26,101 nucleotides of DNA, from contig PNLG01000291.1 in NCBI GenBank assembly GCA_013822915.1, forward strand, positions 1 through 26,101, written 5' to 3'. Below the pieces are notes generated by a model that saw only the letters and a program-made list of their open reading frames with translations, searched no databases and was not told the DNA's origin. The translations under genes and the position numbers were made by a program. Positions 7,518 to 15,789 of the stretch are shown in pieces (the first letter of the stretch is position 1; each line of letters starts with the position of its first letter). This DNA comes from Sphingomonas sp. (GTDB taxonomy: Bacteria > Pseudomonadota > Alphaproteobacteria > Sphingomonadales > Sphingomonadaceae).

Positions 7518-8978
7518 TCAACGCGCGAGCGCGAACAGGCCGGCGATATTGAGATGCGCCTCCAGATGCGCGGCCAGCGCATCGAGCGTGGCCTCGATCC
7601 CATCTCCATAGGCGAGTGCGGAGGGCGCAGCGCCGAGTTGTCGGAGAAATGCCTGCCGGAACGCATCGCTTGCAAACAAGCCGTGCATATAGGTCCCTAT
7701 GATCCGGCCATCGCGCGAGGTCGCCCCCTCAGGCGCGCCCGCCACATGCGCAAAGGGGCGGCTCCGGGCAGGGCCGTCGCTACGGCCGATGTGAATTTCG
7801 TAGCCGTCTATCGCCGCGCCGGTCGCGACATGGCTGCCGCTGACGCGGGACAAGCGCTTGTCGCCGGTCATCACGGTTTCCATGTCGAGCAACCCGAGGC
7901 CCAGCGTCTCGCCGGCCGGGCCTTCGATCCCGTCCGGATCGCACACGACCCGGCCGAGCATCTGAAAGCCGCCGCAGATGCCCAGCACGCGGCCGCCGCG
8001 GCGGACATGGGCGGCAATGTCTATATCCCAGCCTTGGCGACGCAGAAAGTCGAGATCGCCACGCGTTGATTTCGATCCCGGCAGGATGACCAGATCCGTA
8101 TCGCCCGGAATGACCTGCCCCGGTCCGATCATGGCGAGGCTCAAGCCCGGTTCTTGGCGCAAAGGGTCGAGATCGTCGAAATTGGCAATCCGAGAAAAGG
8201 CGAGAGCCGCCACGCGGAATGTCCCGGTGTTGCTGCCCTTTCCGCCCCAGCTTTGTGCGAGATCGAGTGCGTCCTCCGCCGGCACCCGGACAGCATCGGC
8301 AAAAAATGGCACTACGCCGAAGCCGGGCCAGCCGGTGCGCGCCGCGATCAGCGCGTAGCCGTCATCGAAGAGCCGGGCATCGCCACGGAATTTGTTGATC
8401 ACGAAACCCGCGATCATCGCGGCGTCTGCCGGGTCGAGCACGACTTGCGTCCCGACAATCTGCGCGATGACGCCGCCACGGTCGATGTCACCAACCAGAA
8501 CGACCGGTACATCGGCAGCACGGGCAAATCCCATGTTGGCGATGTCGCCGGCACGCAGATTGACCTCGGCCGGGCTGCCCGCACCTTCGACGATGACGAG
8601 ATCGCCATGTGCTTTGAGGCGGGCGAAACTCTCCTGCACCGGTGCCATCAGTTTCGGCTTCAGGGCTGCGTAGTCGCGGGCCTTCACCGTGGCCATGCGC
8701 TTGCCCTGAACGATCACTTGCGCGCCGGTGTCGGTCTCGGGCTTCAACAGCACCGGGTTCATGTCCGTGTGCGGCTCGAGGCCTGATGCCAGCGCTTGCA
8801 AGGCTTGTGCACGACCGATTTCGCCGCCGTCGGCGGTCACGGCAGCGTTGTTCGACATGTTCTGCGGTTTGAACGGCGCGACCCGCAATCCGCGAAGACG
8901 CGCTGCCCTGCAGAGCCCCGCCACCAGCAGCGACTTGCCCACATTGGAGCCGGCGCCCTGGATCATCAACGCGCGCAT
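7518..8978 (-). CDS. cobQ: Cobyric acid synthase (glutamine-hydrolysing)
   Basis: It amidates side chains b, d, e and g of adenosylcobyrinic acid a,c-diamide using ATP and glutamine, giving adenosylcobyric acid. The protein has 486 residues, normal for the family. The N-terminal synthetase domain has QGAGSNVGKS (7-16), FKPQNMSNNA (36-45) and VEGAGSPAEVNLR (130-142). The C-terminal glutamine amidotransferase domain has LGICGGFQMLG with nucleophile Cys335, YEIHIGRS (393-400) and MHGLF with His432. It starts 4 nt after the cobO stop, so both sit in one minus-strand unit. It converges with bluB across 26 bp in which no terminator is obvious. Confidence 0.96.
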   Translation of the reverse strand: MRALMIQGAGSNVGKSLLVAGLCRAARLRGLRVAPFKPQNMSNNAAVTADGGEIGRAQALQALASGLEPHTDMNPVLLKPETDTGAQVIVQGKRMATVKARDYAALKPKLMAPVQESFARLKAHGDLVIVEGAGSPAEVNLRAGDIANMGFARAADVPVVLVGDIDRGGVIAQIVGTQVVLDPADAAMIAGFVINKFRGDARLFDDGYALIAARTGWPGFGVVPFFADAVRVPAEDALDLAQSWGGKGSNTGTFRVAALAFSRIANFDDLDPLRQEPGLSLAMIGPGQVIPGDTDLVILPGSKSTRGDLDFLRRQGWDIDIAAHVRRGGRVLGICGGFQMLGRVVCDPDGIEGPAGETLGLGLLDMETVMTGDKRLSRVSGSHVATGAAIDGYEIHIGRSDGPARSRPFAHVAGAPEGATSRDGRIIGTYMHGLFASDAFRQAFLRQLGAAPSALAYGDGIEATLDALAAHLEAHLNIAGLFALAR

Positions 8979-8982
8979 GCAA

Positions 8983-9606
8983 TCAGAACTCCACGCCTGG
9001 CTGCGCCTTGATGCCTGAGCGGAACGGGTGCTTCACCAGTGTCATCTCAGTGACGAGGTCGGCGACCGCGATCAATTCATCCTTGGCATTGCGACCGGTC
9101 AGCACGACGTGGGTCAGCGGCGGCTTCTCGGTGGTCAGGAAGGCCACCACCTCGGCCACGTCCAGGTAGTCGTAGCGTAGCGCGATGTTGATCTCGTCCA
9201 GCAGCACCATGCGGATCTCAGGGTCGCGAATGAGCGCCTTGGCCTTTTCCCAACCCGCTTGCGCGGCAGCGACATCGCGTGCGCGGTCCTGGGTTTCCCA
9301 GGTGAAGCCTTCGCCCATTGCATAGAACTGGCAGATATCGGCGAAATGCTGTTCCATCAAGCGGCGCTCGCCAGTGTCCCAGGCGCCTTTGATGAACTGT
9401 ACGACCGCGCACGGCATCTCGTGAGCGACACAGCGCATGATCATTCCGAAACCCGAAGAGGATTTGCCCTTTCCTGCTCCGGTATGGACGATGATCAGCC
9501 CTTTATCGCCTTCCTTGGTGGCCATGATCTTGTCGCGGGCGGCTTTCTTCTTGGCCATCTTGACCGCGTGGAGGGCGTCGTCAGTCGGCCCCGTGTCTGT
9601 GGACAT
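8983..9606 (-). CDS. cobO: Cob(I)yrinic acid a,c-diamide adenosyltransferase (BtuR/CobO type)
   Basis: It transfers the 5'-deoxyadenosyl group from ATP to Co(I) of the corrinoid, before the amidations done by CobQ. The 207-residue protein has the P-loop variant HTGAGKGKSSSGFG starting at residue 41, then VVQFIKGAW, LLDEINIALRYDYLDV and VVLTGRNA, all typical of the CobA/CobO/BtuR family. The ATG at 9606 has AAAGGA 9 nt upstream. Only 42 bp separate its start from the riboswitch transcribed the other way, so its promoter must overlap that of the main operon. No B12 riboswitch precedes cobO on its own strand. Confidence 0.95.
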   Translation of the reverse strand: MSTDTGPTDDALHAVKMAKKKAARDKIMATKEGDKGLIIVHTGAGKGKSSSGFGMIMRCVAHEMPCAVVQFIKGAWDTGERRLMEQHFADICQFYAMGEGFTWETQDRARDVAAAQAGWEKAKALIRDPEIRMVLLDEINIALRYDYLDVAEVVAFLTTEKPPLTHVVLTGRNAKDELIAVADLVTEMTLVKHPFRSGIKAQPGVEF

Positions 9607-9648
9607 GGCGCAATCCTTTGCTTGACAAGAGGTTCCCTTTTCCCCAAC

Positions 9649-9843
9649 TCAGGTGACGTTGGTTCCTGTCTATGACAGGCGAAGAGGGAATGCGAAAGGG
9701 GGAGACCCCGAAGCGCTGCCGCCCCCGCGACCGTGACCGGAAAGGTCGCTCCAAGCCACTGGCCGCCTCCATGATCGGAGAGGGCCGGGAAGGTGGAGTG
9801 ACCGTTGGGGAAACCCTGAATCTGCAAGCCGGGAGACCTGCCA
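9649..9843 (+). promoter_or_regulatory. Cobalamin (B12) riboswitch upstream of the DUF1636-cobW-cobN operon
   Basis: The plus strand contains the conserved riboswitch blocks in order: an AGAGGGAATGCGAAAGGGGG segment near 9684, GCTGCCGCCCCCGCGACCGTGA near 9718, AAGCCACTGG near 9754, GGGCCGGGAAGG near 9782, and the B12 box AGCCGGGAGACCTGCC at 9827-9842. CAGGT at 9650-9654 can pair with ACCTG at 9836-9840 as the closing stem. On binding adenosylcobalamin such RNAs usually shut off the downstream genes. The first gene starts 119 nt further on. The space between has a small GCGGA/TCCGC hairpin but no clear terminator, so control through ribosome access or Rho is possible. Confidence 0.95.
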
Positions 9844-9961
9844 GCACAATGACTGAACGGGCGGACGGGGTGTTCCGCAGCCGGCTGGCATGCCTTTTCC
9901 ATGTCTTCGGTTGCGACGCATTCGATCCGGCCCTGTTGTATCACGGCATGGGACTCAATCG
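9844..9961 (+). other. Leader between riboswitch 1 and the first operon gene
   Basis: These 118 nt hold the expression platform. A frame beginning with ATG at 9849 exists, but it runs across the DUF1636 gene in the wrong frame and has no motifs. A short stem (GCGGA with TCCGC, about 9860-9878) and a GGCATGCC palindrome followed by TTTTCC are visible. No strong intrinsic terminator was found. Confidence 0.35.
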
Positions 9962-10318
9962 ATGGGCGTTTCGCTGCATGTCTGCATCACGTGCCGGGTC
10001 GGCGAACTCGAGGCTGAGGGCACAGTCCGACCCGGCGCTCGGCTGCATGCAGCACTGGTCGCTGCCGCAGGAACATCCGACGTAGCGGTCAAACCCGTCG
10101 AATGTCTTTCCGCTTGCTCACAAGGCTGTACGATCGCGCTGAGTGCACCGGGCCGCTGGTCATACATTTATGGCCGCCTCGCCGAGCGCGACGCGCCCGA
10201 CATTCTGGCCGGTGCAGCCGCTTATGCGCGCTTCCCCCACGGCTTGGTGCCCTGGTGCGAACGACCTCTGATATTCCGCAAGCAGAGCCTCGCCCGCATT
10301 CCCCCGATTGGAGACTGA
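9962..10318 (+). CDS. DUF1636 family cysteine-rich metal-binding protein
   Basis: This 118-residue protein matches the DUF1636 (predicted metal-binding) family: a thioredoxin-like-ferredoxin type cysteine set at Cys8, Cys11, Cys48, Cys52 and Cys56 (CITC, then ECLSACSQGC). IYGRL follows, and a tail near 95-106 (FPHGLVPWCERP) has a sixth cysteine. Such a set could hold a 2Fe-2S cluster or another metal. Its biochemical role is not established. It is the first gene after the B12 riboswitch and lies 1 nt before cobW, an arrangement that points to cobalt handling or an accessory step of corrin synthesis. The ATG at 9962 has only a weak GGGA upstream. The frame is open back to 9890, but those residues do not fit the family. 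Confidence 0.85.
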   Translation: MGVSLHVCITCRVGELEAEGTVRPGARLHAALVAAAGTSDVAVKPVECLSACSQGCTIALSAPGRWSYIYGRLAERDAPDILAGAAAYARFPHGLVPWCERPLIFRKQSLARIPPIGD

Positions 10319-10319
10319 G

Positions 10320-11366
10320 ATGACCGATTTGGCCAAAATTCCCGTCACCATCATCACCGGTTTTCTGGGGGCAGGGAAAACCACGTTGATCCGCCATTTG
10401 ATGCAGAACCCCAATGGCCGGCGACTGGCGATCCTGGTCAATGAATTCGGCGTCGTCGGCGTCGATGGCGACATCCTGAAGGCGTGTGCGGATGACAGTT
10501 GCCCGGTGGAAAACATCGTGGAACTGGCCAATGGCTGCATTTGCTGCACCGTCGCCGACGACTTCATCCCGACGATCGAGGCGTTGATGGCGCTGCCCCG
10601 GCGGCCAGATCACATTCTGATCGAAACGTCGGGACTTGCATTGCCGAAACCGTTGCTCAAGGCGTTTGACTGGCCCGCGATCCGGTCGCGGCTCACAGTC
10701 GACGGCGTCATCGCCATCGCCGATGCCGAGGCTCTGGCTGCAGGACGTTTTGCGCCGAACGAGGCGGCAATCGAAGCGCAGCGGGCAGCGGACGGCAGTC
10801 TCGATCACGAAACACCGTTGTCGGAGGTGTTCGAGGATCAGATCGCCTGCGCCGACATCGTGTTGCTGTCGAAGGCTGACCTTGCCGGTGAGGCAGGCCT
10901 TGCCGCAGCCCGTGCCGTCATCGACGCCGAGGCGCCGCGGCGCCTGCCCATGCTGGCCATGACCGACGGCAGAATCGATCCGAAGGTGATCCTCGGGCTC
11001 AATGCTGCGGCGGAAAGCGATATCGCCGCACGTCCCTCGCATCACGACGGGGACGACGACCACGAGCACGAGGATTTCGACAGCGTCGTTATCGATCTGC
11101 CGGAAGTCACCGATCCCGAAGTGCTTGCCGAAGCAGTCCGCACGCTGGCGCGGGAGCAGTATATCCTGCGGGTGAAGGGCTTTGTGGCCGTCAAGGGCAA
11201 GCCGATGCGGTTGCTGGTTCAAGCAGTCGGGCAGCGCGTGCGCAGCCAGTTTGACCGCCCCTGGGCTCAGAGCCCGCGCGTATCGCGGCTGGTGGTGATT
11301 GCAGAACGGCATCACATCGACCCGGTTGCCATTCGCGCGACGCTTGTTGCTCCGTCGGGAGCGTGA
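10320..11366 (+). CDS. cobW: CobW-type GTPase, cobalt metallochaperone
   Basis: A G3E-family GTPase thought to deliver Co(II) to the cobaltochelatase. The 348-residue protein has the P-loop GFLGAGKTTL from residue 14. The CxCC metal site is NGCICCTV (Cys73, Cys75, Cys76). LSKADL is the guanine-specificity motif, and a His/Asp-rich stretch lies near 240-252 (HHDGDDDHEHED). The CobW C-terminal domain follows. The ATG at 10320 has GGAG at optimal spacing; a TTG at 10308 in the same frame is rejected. It is followed after 6 nt by cobN, its expected client. Riboswitch control is expected because it is second in the operon. Confidence 0.94.
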   Translation: MTDLAKIPVTIITGFLGAGKTTLIRHLMQNPNGRRLAILVNEFGVVGVDGDILKACADDSCPVENIVELANGCICCTVADDFIPTIEALMALPRRPDHILIETSGLALPKPLLKAFDWPAIRSRLTVDGVIAIADAEALAAGRFAPNEAAIEAQRAADGSLDHETPLSEVFEDQIACADIVLLSKADLAGEAGLAAARAVIDAEAPRRLPMLAMTDGRIDPKVILGLNAAAESDIAARPSHHDGDDDHEHEDFDSVVIDLPEVTDPEVLAEAVRTLAREQYILRVKGFVAVKGKPMRLLVQAVGQRVRSQFDRPWAQSPRVSRLVVIAERHHIDPVAIRATLVAPSGA

Positions 11367-11372
11367 GCGGCA

Positions 11373-14300
11373 ATGCACGTCATCTTTCGCGAAAGCCACG
11401 GACTGGAGGAAACGGAGGCACCTTTCGACCTGGTGCAGACCCCGGCCGATCTGGTGGTTCTGTCCTATTCCGACAGTGATCTCGGCGCATTCGCGGCTGG
11501 CTGGCATCGGGCAAAAGGGTCGCTGCCGGCTTTGCGGCTCGCCAATCTGGCGGCGTTGCGGCATCCGCTTTCGATCGACACCTACATCGACAACACGCTG
11601 TCCGGCGCCAAGGGGATCCTGATCCGGTTGATCGGCGGCGACAGCTATTGGTCGTATGGGCTTGGCCAAGTGCAGGACCTGGCAGTAAAGCGTGGTATCG
11701 CGCTTGCTGTATTGCCGGCGGACGGGCGCGAGGATGCCCGGCTCGACGCGCTCTCCACCTTGCCTGTCTCGACGCTGCGGCGCCTCGCGACGCTGTGCGA
11801 TACCGGCGGCGCTTTGGCCGCGGAAGCAGCGCTTGCACAATTGGCCCTGGCGGCCGGCCTCTATGCGGGCCCGATCGCAGGCGAAAAGACGGTTCCGGAC
11901 TGCGGCTGGTACGATCCGTCGCGTGGAGTGGTCCCTGAGCCGCAATCCGGCCAAGAGCCATTGGTGGTGGCGGCCTTTTATCGCTCGTACGTCACAGCCG
12001 CCGATACCGGGCCGGTCGATGCACTCATCACTGTGTTTCGCGCGCGTGGGTTTGCGGCAGCGGGGATGTTCGTTCCCTCGCTCAAGGAGCCGAAAGCCGC
12101 GGCATGGGCGTGCGAAGCTCTCCGTCGCGTCGCGCCGGCGGCAATTGTGAACGCCACCGCGTTTTCGGCGCGCGGAAGTGATGGCACCTCCCCGCTTGAC
12201 GTGCCGGGATGCCCGGTGTTTCAGGTGGCGCTGTCAACCGCGCGCCGGCGCGATTGGGCCGCGTCGGGTCGCGGGTTGTCGCCGGCCGATCTTGCCATGC
12301 ATGTGGTCTTGCCCGAGGTCGATGGCCGGATTTTTGCTGGTGTGGTGAGTTTTAAATCGCCCGGCCGGCGCGATCCGGACCTGGAGTATTCCCGCTTTGC
12401 GCATCGCGCGGACGCGGCGCTGGTGCGAGCGGTGGCCGACAGGGTGGCCGGTTGGATGGACCTGGCTGCGATCGCAACAAACGAACGGCGGATCGCGCTG
12501 GTGCTGTCGACCTATCCCGGTCGCGTCGACCAGATGGCGCACGCGGTTGGCCTGGATGCCCTGGCCTCGGCCGAGGCGATGCTGAACGATCTGGCGCGCG
12601 ACGGCTATGCCATCGCTCCCAGCGTGCCGCTCGCGTCAGCGCTGCAGGCCGAGACAGTGTCATTCCCGGTTTGCGAATACCGGGCTGCACTCAGAGATCT
12701 ACCGCAGCCATTGCAAGCGGCGCTGGTCGAAGCCTGGGGCGCGCCCGCAGACGATCCGGCAGTCAAGAACGGCGCGTTCCACTTTTCAGCGGTCAAGCGG
12801 GGAACTGCCCTCGTTGCTCTGCAGCCGGAACGTGGCGAGGTCGCGTCGAGAGGCGCCGAGTATCACGATCTCGCGCGGACTCCACGGCATAGCTACATCG
12901 CCTTCTATCTGTGGCTGCGGACGCAAGGCATCCACGCGCTGGTGCATGTCGGCGCGCACGGGACGCTGGAATGGTTGCCTGGAAAATCCGTGGCGCTCGC
13001 GGACACGTGCTGGCCTGCGGTACTGACAGGGGCAATGCCGGTTATCTACCCCTTCATCGTCAACGATCCCGGTGAGGCGGCGCAAGCCAAACGTCGCCTT
13101 GGCGCCGTGACGCTCGGTCATTTGCCGCCGCCCCAGATCGCCAGCCGGGTGCCTGAGACACTCGAGCGGCTCGAACGCCTGCTGGACGAGTACTCGACCG
13201 CCGATGGGCTCGACCCACCACGCCGCGTCCGGCTGATCTCCGCGATCCGAGCCGAGGCGCAAGCCGCCGGGGTCGAGCATGACCTTGGCCTCAGTATCAA
13301 CGCAACCGCCGCCGAGGCAATCACCCGGATCGACCGTTTCGTTTGCGATATCAAGGAAAGCCAGTTCGGTGACGGACTTCACGTGTTCGGCGCAGGCGAA
13401 TGCGGAGCGCATGAGCGTACCGGACTGCTAGCGGCGCTCGCCGGCCGGCGGGTCGCGGCCGGGCCTTCGGGCTCGCCTTGGCGAGGCCGATCGGATGTGA
13501 AGCCGACGGGGCGCAACCTTTATGCCGTCGATACCCGCGCCGTGCCGTCACGTGCGGCCCACGCCCAAGGCGTCAAGCTCGCAGAGGAATTGTTGCGCCG
13601 CCATTTGCAGGATCACGGCGACTGGCCGCGTGGGCTGGTGGTCGATCTATGGGGCTCGGCGACGATGCGCACCGCCGGCGAGGAATTCGCGATGGCATTG
13701 CATTTGGCGGGCCTCGCACCGCGCTGGGATCCGGGTTCCGAGCGGGTCTCAGGGTTCGAGGTGGTACCGCTGGCCTTGCTCGGCCGGCCACGCATCGACG
13801 TTACGCTGCGGATCTCGGGCTTGTTTCGGGATGTCTTTCCGACCTTGGCACAACTGTTTGAAGCTGGTGCCGCGGCATTGGCCGCGCGTGGCGAAGACCC
13901 CGACGAAAATCCCTACGCGGCCGACGTGCCGCATGTGTTCGGCCCGCGTCCCGGGCACTACGGCGTTGGCATGGGCGCTGGCCTCGAAGACTACAGCGCC
14001 GAGGGGCGTCACGCGTTGGGCGAAGCGTGGCTCGCCAGTTCGGCATGGGCCTTCGACGCAGCCGGCGCCGCACGACCGGATCGCGCCGGCCTCGAGGCGC
14101 GCGTGCTGGCGGCCGACGGCTTCGTGCACGTCCAGGACTTGGGCGAGACCGATGTCCTGCTTGCATCGGACTACGCGGCTCATGAGGGCGGCTTTGCTGC
14201 CGCCGTCGCCAAGCTCGGATGCGGTCGTGCTGACCTCTACCATCTGGATTCGTCTCGCCCCGATGCCCCGCGCGCGCGCAGCTTGCCCGAAGAGATCGCA

Positions 14301-14633
14301 CGCGTCGTCCGTGCTCGCGCCGCCAATCCAGAGTGGGCTACTGGCATGATGCGGCACGGGTTTCGTGGTGCAGCCGAGATCACCGCGACGCTCGACAATC
14401 TCGCGGCATTTGCGAACCTGACCCGCGCTGTGCCCGGGCATCTGTTCGACCTTTACCATGGTGCGACGCTCGGCCGGCCTGATCTGGTGGAGTTCATGGC
14501 GCAGGCGAACCCAGCCGCACTGGAAGCACTCCGCACGCGGTTCGGTGCTTTGCGCGAAGCGGGGATCTGGATCACGCGGCGCAATTCGATTGCGGTGACG
14601 GTCGGAACTGGGACGGGAGCCGTGCATGGCTGA
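11373..14633 (+). CDS. cobN: Cobaltochelatase subunit CobN (large, substrate-binding subunit)
   Basis: It is the large subunit of the ATP-dependent aerobic cobaltochelatase that inserts Co(II) into hydrogenobyrinic acid a,c-diamide. The 1086-residue protein shows CobN/magnesium chelatase H features such as HVGAHGTLEWLPGKS near residue 526, YPFIVNDPGEAAQAKRR near 556 and NPYAADVPHVFGPRPGHYGVG near 845. Compared with P. denitrificans CobN (about 1275 residues, from memory) it is shorter, with no frameshift visible; shorter forms are common. Its AAA+ and integrin-domain partners (CobS and CobT in P. denitrificans naming) are not in this window. The stop overlaps cobG by 8 nt. Confidence 0.96.
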   Translation: MHVIFRESHGLEETEAPFDLVQTPADLVVLSYSDSDLGAFAAGWHRAKGSLPALRLANLAALRHPLSIDTYIDNTLSGAKGILIRLIGGDSYWSYGLGQVQDLAVKRGIALAVLPADGREDARLDALSTLPVSTLRRLATLCDTGGALAAEAALAQLALAAGLYAGPIAGEKTVPDCGWYDPSRGVVPEPQSGQEPLVVAAFYRSYVTAADTGPVDALITVFRARGFAAAGMFVPSLKEPKAAAWACEALRRVAPAAIVNATAFSARGSDGTSPLDVPGCPVFQVALSTARRRDWAASGRGLSPADLAMHVVLPEVDGRIFAGVVSFKSPGRRDPDLEYSRFAHRADAALVRAVADRVAGWMDLAAIATNERRIALVLSTYPGRVDQMAHAVGLDALASAEAMLNDLARDGYAIAPSVPLASALQAETVSFPVCEYRAALRDLPQPLQAALVEAWGAPADDPAVKNGAFHFSAVKRGTALVALQPERGEVASRGAEYHDLARTPRHSYIAFYLWLRTQGIHALVHVGAHGTLEWLPGKSVALADTCWPAVLTGAMPVIYPFIVNDPGEAAQAKRRLGAVTLGHLPPPQIASRVPETLERLERLLDEYSTADGLDPPRRVRLISAIRAEAQAAGVEHDLGLSINATAAEAITRIDRFVCDIKESQFGDGLHVFGAGECGAHERTGLLAALAGRRVAAGPSGSPWRGRSDVKPTGRNLYAVDTRAVPSRAAHAQGVKLAEELLRRHLQDHGDWPRGLVVDLWGSATMRTAGEEFAMALHLAGLAPRWDPGSERVSGFEVVPLALLGRPRIDVTLRISGLFRDVFPTLAQLFEAGAAALAARGEDPDENPYAADVPHVFGPRPGHYGVGMGAGLEDYSAEGRHALGEAWLASSAWAFDAAGAARPDRAGLEARVLAADGFVHVQDLGETDVLLASDYAAHEGGFAAAVAKLGCGRADLYHLDSSRPDAPRARSLPEEIARVVRARAANPEWATGMMRHGFRGAAEITATLDNLAAFANLTRAVPGHLFDLYHGATLGRPDLVEFMAQANPAALEALRTRFGALREAGIWITRRNSIAVTVGTGTGAVHG

Positions 14634-15789
14634 GCCACGGGTTCAAGGCTGGTGCCCGGGCGCGTTGCGGCCGATGCAGTCGGGCGACGGGCTGTTGGTG
14701 CGCCTGCGTCCGCGTGGCGGGAGGATCTTGCCGGATGCAGCCGCCGGCATCGCCCGGCTCGCTATCGCCCATGGCAATGGTCTGCTCGATCTCACATCGC
14801 GCGCCAATCTGCAGTTGCGGGGTGTGACGGACGCAAGTTACCCCCTGTTGATGGCGGGGCTCCAATCGCTGGACCTCCTCGACGCGACGGCAGCGGGGGA
14901 AGCGCGGCGCAACATCGTGGTCTCACCATTCTGGTCGCGGAGTGACGGATCGCAGGCCATCGCCGATGCTTTGGCCGATGCACTTGCTGGACCAGATGCT
15001 CCGGAATTGCCGGGCAAATTTGGCTTTGCGGTGGATTGTGGCGACGTCCCCGTCCTGAACCATATCTCCGCCGATATCCGGCTGGAACGTGGTGCTGATG
15101 GTGATTTGATCTGCCGGGCGGACGGCGTGACGGCGGGGAAACGAGTGACGGCCGAGAGTGCTGTGGCTGCCGGACTCGCGCTCGCGCACTGGTTCTTGGG
15201 GTCAGGTGGGACCACCCAAGGGCGCGGTCGCATGTCGTTGCATTTGAAGAACGGGCCAACGTTACACCCGTCGTATCTGGAGGCGCCGGCACAGCCGACT
15301 GCAATCGCATCGCCGAAGCCGGGTCCCGCGGCAGCGGGCTTTCTGGTAGGGCTCGAATTCGGCCAAATGCGTGCCGAGACATTTGCGGCACTGTCGCGTT
15401 TGGGTACGCTGCGCGCGACGCCTTGGCGGATGCTGCTGATCGAAGACGCGAGCGTTGCACCCGAGTTGGCCGGTCTGATCACCAGCCGCGATGACCCGCT
15501 GCTGCGCGTGATCGCCTGCACCGGTTCGCCCGACTGTCTGCAGGCCGCGCGACCGACGCGCAAGTTGGCCCGTTCGCTGGCGCCGTATGTGCCGGACGGC
15601 GCCGTGTTGCATGTTGCAGGCTGCCGCAAGGGCTGTGCGCACCCGGCTTCCGCGACGGTCACGCTGACGGCTGGGCTAGATGGTTTCGATTTGATCCGGG
15701 AGGGATCGGCCAACGACGCACCGACGCGCGTCCGGATTGCACCGGAGTTCCTGCTCGCCCATCCAGAAACCCTGATCGAGACGACCTGA
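14626..15789 (+). CDS. cobG: Precorrin-3B synthase
   Basis: It uses O2 to hydroxylate precorrin-3A at C20 and form the gamma-lactone, preparing ring contraction; it marks the aerobic pathway. The 387-residue protein belongs to the sulfite/nitrite reductase fold. Two ferredoxin-like half repeats are visible (SGDGLLVRLRPRGGRI near 17; AGFLVGLEFGQMRAETF near 238). The cluster/siroheme-type cysteines are Cys298, Cys304, Cys333 and Cys337 (CTGSPDC and GCRKGC). The start overlaps the end of cobN by 8 nt with GGGAG in front, and the stop shares one base with the cobH start. Confidence 0.94.
   Translation: MAEPRVQGWCPGALRPMQSGDGLLVRLRPRGGRILPDAAAGIARLAIAHGNGLLDLTSRANLQLRGVTDASYPLLMAGLQSLDLLDATAAGEARRNIVVSPFWSRSDGSQAIADALADALAGPDAPELPGKFGFAVDCGDVPVLNHISADIRLERGADGDLICRADGVTAGKRVTAESAVAAGLALAHWFLGSGGTTQGRGRMSLHLKNGPTLHPSYLEAPAQPTAIASPKPGPAAAGFLVGLEFGQMRAETFAALSRLGTLRATPWRMLLIEDASVAPELAGLITSRDDPLLRVIACTGSPDCLQAARPTRKLARSLAPYVPDGAVLHVAGCRKGCAHPASATVTLTAGLDGFDLIREGSANDAPTRVRIAPEFLLAHPETLIETT

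Noticed and set aside
9622..9627. TTGACA as the -35 box of the main operon promoter
   Set aside because: A -10 at normal spacing would fall at the edge of the riboswitch, have a poor sequence (CAACTC), and start transcription inside the aptamer stem.
9849..10085. A leader peptide gene starting at ATG 9849 just after riboswitch 1
   Set aside because: The frame runs 79 codons across the DUF1636 gene out of phase, lacks a ribosome site (its upstream sequence is the B12 box) and shows no motif.
10089..11954. A 621-codon open frame on the minus strand opposite cobW and cobN
   Set aside because: It overlaps two clearly recognised genes, shows no family motif, and is rich in Arg, Gln and His as expected for the reverse of GC-rich coding DNA.
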